9,060 nucleotides of DNA from an uncultured Bacteroidales bacterium (GCA_900321845.1 ONXT01000097.1:1-9060); one strand, 5' to 3'; positions 1 to 6,926 are shown, counted from the first letter of the stretch. Notes: generated by a model from the sequence alone, not told the origin. Program-made: numbers and translations.

Positions 1-218
1 GCGCTAACGGGAATCATCAGGTCGGAAACGGTTTTCACGGCTTCAACGGAACCGAAAACTTCGTTCTGGTCCAAGGTCTCGTCAACAGTGTTCACATCTA
101 CAAAAACGATGTCGCCCAATTGTTCTGCGGCATATTTGGTAATGCCAACGTATGCGAATTCACCATCCATTTTCAACCATTCGTGGTCGTTTGAATACTT
201 TAAATTTTCTGGAATCAT
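1..218 (-). CDS. gcvH: Glycine cleavage system H protein, C-terminal part outside the window
   Basis: H protein is the small soluble lipoyl carrier of the glycine cleavage complex. Its lipoyl-lysine arm carries the aminomethyl group from the P protein to the T protein and is then reoxidised by the L protein. The visible 72 residues begin MIPENLKYSNDHEWLK, the usual H-protein start. Next come a GITKYAAEQLGD stretch (residues about 25-36) and the lipoylation hairpin GSVEAVKTVSDL, with the attached lysine at residue 62. The reading frame is open to the left edge; a full H protein is about 125-130 residues, so roughly 55 are missing. The start ATG lies 69 bp after the frr stop. That gap is AT-rich, and I see no TAnnTTTG promoter box, terminator hairpin or clear ribosome binding site in it, so read-through from frr is likely. 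Identity is secure; operon membership is inferred. Confidence 0.96.
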   Translation of the reverse strand, partial: MIPENLKYSNDHEWLKMDGEFAYVGITKYAAEQLGDIVFVDVNTVDETLDQNEVFGSVEAVKTVSDLMIPVS

Positions 219-287
219 AATTTTAAGTGTTTGATTATTAATGTTTTATAGGTTTATTTTACTTATGGTTCATTGATTTCCACCTCG

Positions 288-851
288 TTATACCGTCATA
301 ATCTCTTTTTCCTTCATCTCCGACATTTTGTCGAGCTTGGCGATGTATTCGTTGGTGAGTTTTTGAATGTCCTCTTCGAGTTTCTTTTGCTCATCTTCCG
401 GGATGCCGTTTTCTTTCAGCTTCTTGGCCGTGTCGTTGCCGTTGCGGCGGATGTTACGGATGGTGACCTTGTGCTGCTCGGTTTCCTGTTTGACTTTCTT
501 CACCAGTTCTTTTCTGCGTTCCTCGGTGAGGGAGGGGACGATGATGCGGATGAATTCGCCGTTGTTTTGCGGGGTGAAACCGAGGTTGGCAGCGAGGATG
601 GCCTTTTCGATGATGGGCAGCATGTTGCGTTCCCACGGTTGGATGACGATTTGGCGTGCATCGGGAGTGTTTATGTTGCCGACCTGCTCAATCGGGGTCG
701 GGTTGCCGTAATAGTCAACTTTCAGTCCTTCAAGCATTTGCGGATTGGCTTTGCCAGCGCGCACCTTCTGCAAGTCCTTGTCGAAAGCTACGATGGTGGC
801 CTGCATACTATCTTTTACCTGATCAAGGCATTTTTTGGTTTCTTCAGTCAT
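288..851 (-). CDS. frr: Ribosome recycling factor
   Basis: RRF acts in the cytoplasm with EF-G to split post-termination ribosomes so that the subunits can start again. The 187-residue product matches the usual length of about 185. The sequence begins MTEETKKCLDQVKDSMQ and has the conserved helix-to-sheet passage KVRAGKANPQMLEGLKVDYYG (residues about 29-49, in part). A QPWE motif sits at 71-74. The long basic helix carries EERRKELVKKVKQ (110-122) and then IRNIRRNGND (131-140), whose arginines contact 23S rRNA in characterised RRFs. The two ends form the long three-helix bundle and the middle the small beta domain. The start ATG is 23 bp after the stop of the 2TM gene. The pyrH-frr association is common in bacteria; here one small gene sits between them. 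Confidence 0.98.
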   Translation of the reverse strand: MTEETKKCLDQVKDSMQATIVAFDKDLQKVRAGKANPQMLEGLKVDYYGNPTPIEQVGNINTPDARQIVIQPWERNMLPIIEKAILAANLGFTPQNNGEFIRIIVPSLTEERRKELVKKVKQETEQHKVTIRNIRRNGNDTAKKLKENGIPEDEQKKLEEDIQKLTNEYIAKLDKMSEMKEKEIMTV

Positions 852-874
852 TTCGGGTTGTTTTTATTAAATGA

Positions 875-1252
875 TTAGTCTTGTTTGTCGTTTTTTTCGG
901 TTTTAAGGCGTTCCAGCTCTGCTTTTTTCTCCTCGATTTCTTTTTTCACCTTTTTGATTTCTTTGTCCAACATATTGTGGTTCAATTTATAAACGAAGAG
1001 ATAATGGGCGATGACGAGCACTGTCCAAAGGGCGGTGACGAAGGCGGCGAAGCGGAGGTAGGTGAGGGCGCCCGTAACGGCGGTACTCACGGTGTCGTCG
1101 GCGCTTCTGAACACAAATACGTACAATATCCAAATGATCGCCATGGCGAGGAGATAGATGATGAAATGGGTTTTGAACGCGACGCGCTTGTTGGCTTGTT
1201 TATAGACCTTGGGGTCAACCATTTCTTCTTTTTCGGATGAATTTGTTTCCAT
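875..1252 (-). CDS. Small 2TM-domain membrane protein
   Basis: A 125-residue protein with an N-terminal charged segment (residues 1-27) that includes an AxKRVAFKTHF-type motif. Two hydrophobic helices follow, about 28-48 (HFIIYLLAMAIIWILYVFVF) and about 66-88, the second ending in the H-Y-x-F pattern seen in this family. The lysine/glutamate-rich tail (about 92-123) should form a coiled coil. This layout fits the 2TM domain family (Pfam 2TM), widespread in Bacteroidota, often small and of unknown function. In some proteins the same domain is fused to histidine kinases. It has no signal peptide and probably lies in the inner membrane with both ends in the cytoplasm. It starts 12 bp after the pyrH stop and ends 23 bp before frr, so it is almost certainly co-transcribed with both. 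Function is unknown; the family call is from motif and topology only. Confidence 0.85.
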   Translation of the reverse strand: METNSSEKEEMVDPKVYKQANKRVAFKTHFIIYLLAMAIIWILYVFVFRSADDTVSTAVTGALTYLRFAAFVTALWTVLVIAHYLFVYKLNHNMLDKEIKKVKKEIEEKKAELERLKTEKNDKQD

Positions 1253-1264
1253 AATATAAATGTA

Positions 1265-1975
1265 TTAAATGTTGGTGCAGAGGGTGCCGATTTTTTCGCC
1301 CTTGAGCACTTTTACGAGGTTGCCGGGGAGGTTCGCATTATAGACGTAAATGGGCATATTGTTGTCCTTGCAGATGGTAAAAGCAGTCAGGTCCATGATT
1401 TTCAATCCCTTTTCGTATGCTTCGGTAAAGGAGATGGATTCATATTTTGTGGCGGTGGGATCCTTTTCGGGATCAGCGGTATAGACGCCGTCCACGCGGG
1501 TGCCTTTGAGCAGGAGGTCGGCCTTGATTTCCACAGCGCGGAGGGCAGCTCCGGAGTCGGTGGTGAAGAAGGGGTTGCCGGTGCCTCCGCCGAAAATCAC
1601 GACGAAGCCCTCTTCAAGATACTGCGTGGCTTTGCGGAAATGCGCCTTTTCGCCGAGTCCTTCAATGCCGAAGGCGGTGAGCACTTTCGATTTAACACTG
1701 CGCTCTTCCAGCACACCCTGCAATGCCATCGCGTTGATGATGGTGGCGAGCATACCCATCTGGTCGCCCTGCCGGCGGTCGAAGCCCTTCGTTGCGCCGT
1801 TCACCCCGCGGAAGATGTTGCCGCCGCCAATGACCACGCCCACTTGCACACCCATCGCCACTGCCGACTCGATTTCGGAGGCGAAGTGGTCAACAGCCGA
1901 ATAATTGATGCCGTAGCCGTCTTCGCCCATCAACGATTCACCGCTTAATTTCAATAAGATACGCTTGATTTGCAT
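1265..1975 (-). CDS. pyrH: UMP kinase
   Basis: Bacterial UMP kinase phosphorylates UMP to UDP with ATP in pyrimidine nucleotide synthesis. It belongs to the amino-acid-kinase fold, is hexameric, and is typically inhibited by UTP and activated by GTP. With the start at 1975 the protein is 236 residues, the family norm. Motifs seen: KLSGE at 9-13, the glycine-rich GGGNIFRG loop at 50-57, GDQMGMLAT at 70-78, GGGTGNPFFTTD (129-140) and KGTRVDGVYTADP (157-169). A longer frame begins at 2002. That start would place the first codons inside the promoter -7 box, and the nine extra residues (MYFCAQNDI) do not resemble the family, so MQIKRILLKLSGE is chosen. It is the first gene of the pyrH-2TM-frr-gcvH run. 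Confidence 0.97.
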   Translation of the reverse strand: MQIKRILLKLSGESLMGEDGYGINYSAVDHFASEIESAVAMGVQVGVVIGGGNIFRGVNGATKGFDRRQGDQMGMLATIINAMALQGVLEERSVKSKVLTAFGIEGLGEKAHFRKATQYLEEGFVVIFGGGTGNPFFTTDSGAALRAVEIKADLLLKGTRVDGVYTADPEKDPTATKYESISFTEAYEKGLKIMDLTAFTICKDNNMPIYVYNANLPGNLVKVLKGEKIGTLCTNI

Positions 1976-1991
1976 AATATCGTTTTGTGCG

Positions 1992-2021
1992 CAAAAATAC
2001 AAAACTATGGGAAAATTTCAA
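1992..2021 (-). promoter_or_regulatory. Bacteroidota-type promoter of the pyrH operon
   Basis: On the minus strand a TTG (-33 element, 2019-2021) is followed after exactly 19 bp by TATTTTTG (-7 element, 1992-1999). This fits the TTG / 17-23 bp / TAnnTTTG consensus known for the Bacteroidota primary sigma factor. The predicted transcription start is near 1985-1988, only about 10-13 nt before the pyrH ATG. That makes a very short leader and supports the 1975 start over the one at 2002. The transcription start is inferred from spacing, not observed. Confidence 0.75.
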
Positions 2022-2076
2022 TATGCAATGTGCAATTATTTTTATTTTTGATAATTCCTCAAAATGATACAACCGT

Positions 2077-2111
2077 GATTACAAGTGGTTTGTGAACCGC
2101 AAACCGTAATC
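2077..2111 (-). terminator. Hairpin after glsB, possible terminator
   Basis: Read on the minus strand, GATTAC pairs with GTAATC and directly inside it GGTTTG pairs with CAAACC around a 7-nt loop. The result is a 12-bp stem with a 4-nt bulge on one side. It lies 36 bp after the glsB stop and about 55 bp before the pyrH -33 box, where transcription of the glsB unit should end. The run after the stem is only weakly T-rich, so it is not a textbook intrinsic terminator. It could instead be an RNA-stabilising 3' stem. I see nothing else of note between 2022 and 2146. Confidence 0.4.
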
Positions 2112-2146
2112 CGATGCGAGGAAACAGAGCTTTTGGGAGCATTTGA

Positions 2147-3211
2147 CTAAAATTCCCGACCAGCTTTTCTGAGAAAGCGCTTCACCTTGCGATAACGTTT
2201 TTCCATCCAATTCTCTATCATCTCATTTTCCGATTCGGGTGTATCCACCTCATCCTTCTTGTTTCTTCTCAAACGGGAAAAACGAAGATAGGCCCCGATA
2301 TGTCGCCACCTCTTTTCGTGATAAATCTCGTCAAACGGAACGAGCACCGCCGTATCCTCGATATTGTGCATCAAGTTGTTAACTGCCGTACCGAACACGA
2401 GCATTCTGGATGCGAGAGCGATGTAGGCGGCCATGTTCGGCGGCACATTCACCCCCCTCATTCTTACCGCAGCCTTGAGCAGTTTGTAATCTTCCAGCAG
2501 GTCGTCCTTGTTCACAATCAAATTCATCAGAGCAGGATCCGACGCAGGCTTTATGGAGAATTCATCCCACGGGCGTACCAGTTCGTCCTTGTCATTAAAA
2601 TGCTTCGATAAAAAATGGTAGATCAGGTCTTTGGCAATCGGATCGTAGGTGGGATACACTGTGATTTTTCCGAAAAAATAAAGCAGGTCGGGGTTTTTCA
2701 TAATGATGGCCACCAGCCCGTCCCAGAGGTTGTCGAAGGCGAAGATGGATTTTGCGCCATTTCTGGAGCTTTGGTACTCCGGCGCCACGAAATTGCGTCC
2801 CAGTTCCAATACGTGCGGCAGATAATCCTTGATGAACTTTTGAGAGAAGTGGAACTGATGGGCACTCGCCATCACTGGCTGGCCCGACTCGTCGAAGGTG
2901 GCATCCGCGCCCAAAAGGAAGCGATACCCCGCGATGATGGCCGAGTTGTCAGGGTCCCAAACGATCAACTGCTTGTAGGGTTTCTCCATCTTGTCGTACT
3001 CATCGAGATCGATGGCATTGCCTGTGGAGCCACCGGCTTCGCGGAAAGTAAGCTCCCGCAACCTGCCAATTTCCGTTACCACATTGGGCGAATCCTGCCA
3101 AGTGACAATGTAAAGCTCGTTGTGGCCCTTGTTGGTATCTTCCAATTTTTTGGATTTGGTAAGTTCCGCTTTAATCAATTCAACGGGTACGGGATCGATA
3201 ATTGTCTTCAT
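2147..3211 (-). CDS. glsB: GNAT-fold N-acyltransferase for glycine (amino-acid) lipid synthesis
   Basis: GlsB-type enzymes, related to ornithine-lipid OlsB, N-acylate glycine with a 3-hydroxy fatty acid. This gives N-acyl glycine (commendamide-type) lipids in Bacteroides. The 354-residue product has the family's landmarks: RLRELTFREAGGSTG (residues 50-64), IVWDPDNSAIIAGYRFLLG (83-101), and the signature ELGRNFVAPEYQSS (136-149). A helical middle follows with a YFFGKITVYPTYDP segment (178-191). The C-terminus is strongly basic (about 300-350, many Arg/Lys), suited to peripheral membrane contact; no transmembrane helix is evident. Homologues are often labelled hemolysin or GNAT acetyltransferase. 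It begins 13 bp after glsA, so the two steps are produced together. Glycine as substrate is assumed from the family and the glsA partner; another amino acid is possible. Confidence 0.85.
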   Translation of the reverse strand: MKTIIDPVPVELIKAELTKSKKLEDTNKGHNELYIVTWQDSPNVVTEIGRLRELTFREAGGSTGNAIDLDEYDKMEKPYKQLIVWDPDNSAIIAGYRFLLGADATFDESGQPVMASAHQFHFSQKFIKDYLPHVLELGRNFVAPEYQSSRNGAKSIFAFDNLWDGLVAIIMKNPDLLYFFGKITVYPTYDPIAKDLIYHFLSKHFNDKDELVRPWDEFSIKPASDPALMNLIVNKDDLLEDYKLLKAAVRMRGVNVPPNMAAYIALASRMLVFGTAVNNLMHNIEDTAVLVPFDEIYHEKRWRHIGAYLRFSRLRRNKKDEVDTPESENEMIENWMEKRYRKVKRFLRKAGREF

Positions 3212-3224
3212 ATCCTAATGTTTA

Positions 3225-4082
3225 TTAATCAATATTGGATGGCCATGGATTGGAAATAATGCCTGCCATGTCAAGCATCGTTTGGTGCGCAAGGTCGCGC
3301 AGCCGTGCCACCTCCTCCTTTCGGGGAGTGTTGAGGTCGGGCACGATGGGATCACCCACATGGATGGTGAGCAGCGGTTCTCCTTTGCCGAAAAGTTTGC
3401 GCCATCCGGTGCGAGGCCGGAAGGAGATGACCAAGGGGAGTACGGGAAGCGAGTACTTGTAAGCCATGTTGAAAGCGCCTGTCTTGAACGGCCGGAGCGG
3501 CGCATAGAAGGGCCAGCTACAACTTTCAGGGAAGATGTGAATCCACTGTTTGCGGTCGTGCAGCTCGTTCATCGCCATGTCGAACGCTCTCAGTCCGCTG
3601 CGCTCCTCCGGAATGGCGATGCCGCCGATATGCTTCATCAGAAAACCGTCCTTGCCGTTGAAGGGGTCGGCCCACATGGGAATCCACGCCTTGCGGTAGC
3701 GCATCGCCTGCAGCACGCAAATCATGTCCCAGCGGTGGACATGGTTGCAGACGGTCATCAAGCCGTTGGCAAAAAGCTTGCGGTTCTTGCGGATCTTCTC
3801 ACGCCCTTCGATCCTGAGCCCGAAGCGGATGCGATTCACAGGAAACACTACCAGCCATGTGGTGAGATAGATGAGAATGTGCCAGATTTTGAACTTCAAC
3901 GATTTGTCGAGGTAGGGGTACGTTGCGTCAAACTTCATATCCTTGAACTTCCCCCGTACGGTGACCATCCTCTTGTGCGGATTGTCTTCGGGAAATTCCA
4001 TTGCCGGTTCAGGGACGAATACGCCTTCCTTGACCTTGAAGTTTCGATAGGCCGGACCAAAAGAAGAATAGTCGTTTAACAT
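3225..4082 (-). CDS. glsA: PlsC-like O-acyltransferase for glycine-lipid synthesis
   Basis: A 285-residue member of the lysophospholipid acyltransferase (PlsC) superfamily. In the glycine-lipid pathway GlsA adds the second acyl chain to the 3-hydroxyl of the N-acyl glycine made by GlsB, at the inner membrane. A hydrophobic segment (about 66-85) comes first, then the catalytic H-x4-D motif as NHVHRWD (His114, Asp119). Next are FPESCSW (184-190) at the FPEGT position, RPFKTGAF (197-204), and LPVLPLVISF (212-221) as block IV. The FPES form departs from textbook FPEG but His/Asp and the rest are intact. Its ATG overlaps the end of the MarR gene by 7 bp, suggesting translational coupling, and glsB follows at 13 bp. 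An ordinary phospholipid acyltransferase role is the alternative, but pairing with glsB favours GlsA. Confidence 0.82.
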   Translation of the reverse strand: MLNDYSSFGPAYRNFKVKEGVFVPEPAMEFPEDNPHKRMVTVRGKFKDMKFDATYPYLDKSLKFKIWHILIYLTTWLVVFPVNRIRFGLRIEGREKIRKNRKLFANGLMTVCNHVHRWDMICVLQAMRYRKAWIPMWADPFNGKDGFLMKHIGGIAIPEERSGLRAFDMAMNELHDRKQWIHIFPESCSWPFYAPLRPFKTGAFNMAYKYSLPVLPLVISFRPRTGWRKLFGKGEPLLTIHVGDPIVPDLNTPRKEEVARLRDLAHQTMLDMAGIISNPWPSNID

Positions 4083-4426
4083 TTCAACAAAATTTCGGGT
4101 ATGTCAATCTGTTCATTGCGCATTGTTTCGATTTTTTCTTTTCCAATGGATGTGAGGGAGAAGAACATCTGTCGTTTGTCATCTTTGCATACAATTCTGG
4201 AAATCAGGTTTTTCTTTTCAGAAGATGCGATTATCTTGGAAGCATTGGAGGCGGAAAGTCCCAATGACTCGGCAAGGGCACCCGACGAGAGTTCGCCTTT
4301 TTCTCGTAATGTACACAACAGCATCGCCTCATTGATACTCACGTTAAACTGGCGCGAAAACTGGCGCTCCAGTTCGGCGATGGCATGATTGATGTCACGC
4401 ACCCTGCATATAATCTGCTTGTCCAT
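4076..4426 (-). CDS. MarR-type winged-helix transcription regulator
   Basis: A 116-residue protein, somewhat shorter than a typical MarR protein (about 140). The N-terminal helix (about 1-28) leads into NVSINEAMLLCTLREKGELSSGALAESLGLSASNASKIIASSEKKNLI. That is a helix-turn-helix with recognition helix around 57-70. A wing with KDDKRQ (81-86), matching the MarR D-x-R pattern, comes next, followed by a strand FFSLTSIGKEKI. The usual long C-terminal dimerisation helix is shortened, ending about residue 116. Cysteines lie at 7, 38, 80 (at the wing) and 116 (last residue), so thiol sensing is conceivable. The gene starts 6 bp after the flavoenzyme stop and overlaps glsA by 7 bp, so it lies inside the operon it may control. 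Ligand and target are not visible; autoregulation is inferred. Confidence 0.85.
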   Translation of the reverse strand: MDKQIICRVRDINHAIAELERQFSRQFNVSINEAMLLCTLREKGELSSGALAESLGLSASNASKIIASSEKKNLISRIVCKDDKRQMFFSLTSIGKEKIETMRNEQIDIPEILLKC

Positions 4427-4432
4427 TTTGCA

Positions 4433-6880
4433 TTAAATAAACAGGTTCACACAAGCATCCTCGGCACGGTTCATGTAGGTGGCAACACCGCCAATGGTCA
4501 CACCATCAATGAGTTCCTCCTGATGTACGCCCATCATATCCATCGACATCTGACAGGCGATAAATTCGACGCCGCTGTCCATGGCCTGCTGGCGGAGTTC
4601 CTCCAACTGGCTGATGTTCTTCTTTCGCATGATGTTGCGCATCATCTTGTCGCCGATGCCGCACATACTCAGCTTGGAAAGCTTCAGCTTGCGGGAATCC
4701 GACGGCAGCATCCACGAGAACATCTTCCCGAAAAAGTCTTTTTTGACGGCGGGCTTCTTCTCTTTCTTGATGACATTCAACCCCCAGAACGTGAAGAAGA
4801 TGGAGACTTTGTGCCCCGTGGCGGCGGCGCCATTCGCCAGCACGAAAGTGGCCAACGCACGGTCAAGGTCATCGCTGAACATGATGAGGGTTTTGTTCTT
4901 CGACATGCCGCCGCCCACAAATGCCGGAGCGGGCTGCTCCCCACCTTTCTCAATCACCACCGAATAGTAGCCGTTGCTGTTGGTCTTCGACAAAAAGCGA
5001 TTGCCGGTGGACTGGCACCACGCTTCGGCATCTCTCGGGAAACCGGGGTCGGTGGCCTTCACCTCAATCCGCTCGCCTGCGGACATCGTATCCATATTTT
5101 TCTTCAGTTTCAGAATCGGGCCGGGGCACTGGAGGCCGCAAGCGTCAACGGTGATGACCTTTGTTTCACAAGAATTTGCAGATTTGGTTTCGTTCATTTT
5201 TTCGGTGGAATTGGAATGATTATTTTCGTGGGTGATGGGTTGGGTGGCCAAAGCGTAGGTCTTGTAGCCGCCGGAAAGGTTGCGCACATTTTTGAAATTG
5301 CGGCCCGTGAGGATTTTCAGGGCGATATAGCCGCGCAGGCCGATAGCGCAGAACACGATGACGGGCTTGTCGGCAGGAATCTCGTGGATGCGCTCACGCA
5401 GTTCATCCACGGGAATGTTGATGGCATTGCGGATGGTGCCTAAGCTGTACTCGTCAGCGGTGCGCACGTCAATCAGCGTGGTGCCGCTCAGGTCCATATC
5501 TTTCAGTTCGCGCCAGTGGATAATGGGCATAGAACCATTGATGATGTTGGCAGCGGTATAACCCGCAATGGCGATGGGGTCTTTGGCAGAGGAGAACGGC
5601 GGCGCGTAGGCGTGTTCCAATTTGATCAAATCATAGATGGTGCCCCCGTTTTTAATCACTAAAGCCGCTTGGTCAATGCGCTTGTCCACCCCGTCGTGGC
5701 CCACACATTGTGCGCCGTAGAGCTTGCCGCTTTGCGGGTCGAACGTCAGTTTGGTGGTCAGCTGGAAGGCACCGGGGTAGTAGGAGGCGTGGGCGGCGGA
5801 AGAGGTGGTGGACTGCTCGAAGGCAACGCCCAACTGTTGCAGCCGTTTGGCGGGAAGGCCGGTAGCCCCCACGGTGAGGTCAAACACCTTGGCGATGGAG
5901 GTGCCGATGGCGCCTTCGTACTCGCACTGGTTGCCGAACACCATATTGTCGGCCACGATACGTCCTTGCCGGTTGGCGGGATTGGCGAGGAAGTTCAGCC
6001 ACGGCTGGCCGGTGAGCGGGTGGGTGAACTCGATGGCATCGCCCACCGCATATACGTCGGCGGCGGAAGTTTGCAGATAGCTATTCACTTTGATGCCCCG
6101 TTCGCCGAGTTCGATGCCGGCTTGAGCGGCCAGCTGCGTGTTGGCGCGGACTCCCACAGAAAGCAGCACCATGTCGGCCATGATGTGTCCGCCATCAGTG
6201 AAACAGACCCGCAGACGGCCATCCGCCTGCTCGAAATGGGAGACACCCGTTTTCAGCCACAGCCCAACGCCTTGATCCATCAAGTGACGATGTACGTGTG
6301 AGGCGATGGAAAAATCAACGGGGGCCATCACCTGGTCGGCCATCTCCACGATAGAGACATTCGCGCCCGCATGTTTTAGATTCTCAGCCATTTCCAGACC
6401 GATAAAACCGCCGCCCACCACCACGGCATCCTGCACTTGATGCGTGTTCAGATAGCTTTTGATATGGTCGGTGTCGTCCACGTTGCGGAGCGTGAAGATA
6501 CCCTCCGAGTCAATTCCTTTCAGCGGAGGCACCACCGGGTTGGAACCCGGCGAAAGCAGCAGCTTATCGTAACTCTCTGTGTAAGAGGTTCCGTCCGCCT
6601 TCTTCACAGTCACGGTTTTGGCGGCTGTGTCAATAGCGGTGACCTCGTTCTCCACGCGCACATCGATGTTGAAGCGTTTACCAAAACCCTCAGGCGTTTG
6701 CACAAAAAGCTTGTCACGGTCGGCAATCACACCGCCGATATAGTATGGGAGGCCGCAGTTGGCATAAGAGATGTATTTTCCTTTTTCCAAAAGGATGATT
6801 TCTGCTGATTCGTCCGCCCGGCGGATACGCGCAGCAGCGGTGGCTCCGCCCGCCACACCGCCAATGATCACGTGCTTCAT
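4433..6880 (-). CDS. Four-domain fusion: CoA-disulfide/persulfide reductase, rhodanese, TusA, DsrE-like
   Basis: An 815-residue sulfur-handling enzyme. Residues 1-440: a pyridine-nucleotide disulfide reductase of the CoA-disulfide reductase type. It has the FAD loop GGVAGG (7-12), a single redox Cys42 in YANCGLPYYIGG, the NAD(P)H loop GGGFIG (156-161), the FAD motif YAVGDA (277-282), and Tyr368/Tyr425 in family-typical positions. About 450-545: rhodanese with Cys511 in FCAIGLRGY. About 572-645: TusA/SirA with Cys585 in CGLQCPGP. About 661-815: DsrE/DsrF-like domain with Cys740 and Cys776 (ACQMSMDMMG). Known relatives reduce CoA disulfide, CoA persulfide or polysulfide, and the added domains can pass sulfane sulfur between cysteines. 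It is cytoplasmic, with no signal peptide or membrane helix. A TTG two codons upstream (6886) is open, but ATG at 6880 gives the family start MKHVIIGG. It is the first gene of a four-gene unit. The exact substrate is unknown. Confidence 0.93.
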   Translation of the reverse strand: MKHVIIGGVAGGATAAARIRRADESAEIILLEKGKYISYANCGLPYYIGGVIADRDKLFVQTPEGFGKRFNIDVRVENEVTAIDTAAKTVTVKKADGTSYTESYDKLLLSPGSNPVVPPLKGIDSEGIFTLRNVDDTDHIKSYLNTHQVQDAVVVGGGFIGLEMAENLKHAGANVSIVEMADQVMAPVDFSIASHVHRHLMDQGVGLWLKTGVSHFEQADGRLRVCFTDGGHIMADMVLLSVGVRANTQLAAQAGIELGERGIKVNSYLQTSAADVYAVGDAIEFTHPLTGQPWLNFLANPANRQGRIVADNMVFGNQCEYEGAIGTSIAKVFDLTVGATGLPAKRLQQLGVAFEQSTTSSAAHASYYPGAFQLTTKLTFDPQSGKLYGAQCVGHDGVDKRIDQAALVIKNGGTIYDLIKLEHAYAPPFSSAKDPIAIAGYTAANIINGSMPIIHWRELKDMDLSGTTLIDVRTADEYSLGTIRNAINIPVDELRERIHEIPADKPVIVFCAIGLRGYIALKILTGRNFKNVRNLSGGYKTYALATQPITHENNHSNSTEKMNETKSANSCETKVITVDACGLQCPGPILKLKKNMDTMSAGERIEVKATDPGFPRDAEAWCQSTGNRFLSKTNSNGYYSVVIEKGGEQPAPAFVGGGMSKNKTLIMFSDDLDRALATFVLANGAAATGHKVSIFFTFWGLNVIKKEKKPAVKKDFFGKMFSWMLPSDSRKLKLSKLSMCGIGDKMMRNIMRKKNISQLEELRQQAMDSGVEFIACQMSMDMMGVHQEELIDGVTIGGVATYMNRAEDACVNLFI

Positions 6881-6926
6881 ACTCAATGAATTAATTTGTA
6901 AATGGTTTTATAAAAATTTGAAAGTG

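Noticed and set aside
273..878. 201-codon frame on the plus strand
   Set aside because: It is the complement of frr; the Phe/Leu-rich translation mirrors the Lys/Glu-rich helices of RRF.
1976..2002. Longer pyrH start giving nine extra residues
   Set aside because: The added codons overlap the -7 promoter box and do not resemble UMP kinase N-termini.
3282..4079. 265-codon frame on the plus strand
   Set aside because: It is antisense to glsA, which carries the catalytic acyltransferase motifs; no recognisable domain.
4385..5443. 352-codon frame on the plus strand
   Set aside because: It lies antisense to the well-supported TusA/DsrE/rhodanese part of the fusion enzyme and the marR start; its translation has no family resemblance. 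Long antisense frames arise here from codon bias.
6881..6886. TTG start two codons upstream for the fusion flavoenzyme
   Set aside because: The ATG at 6880 gives the usual start directly before the FAD-binding strand; a TTG start is not needed.
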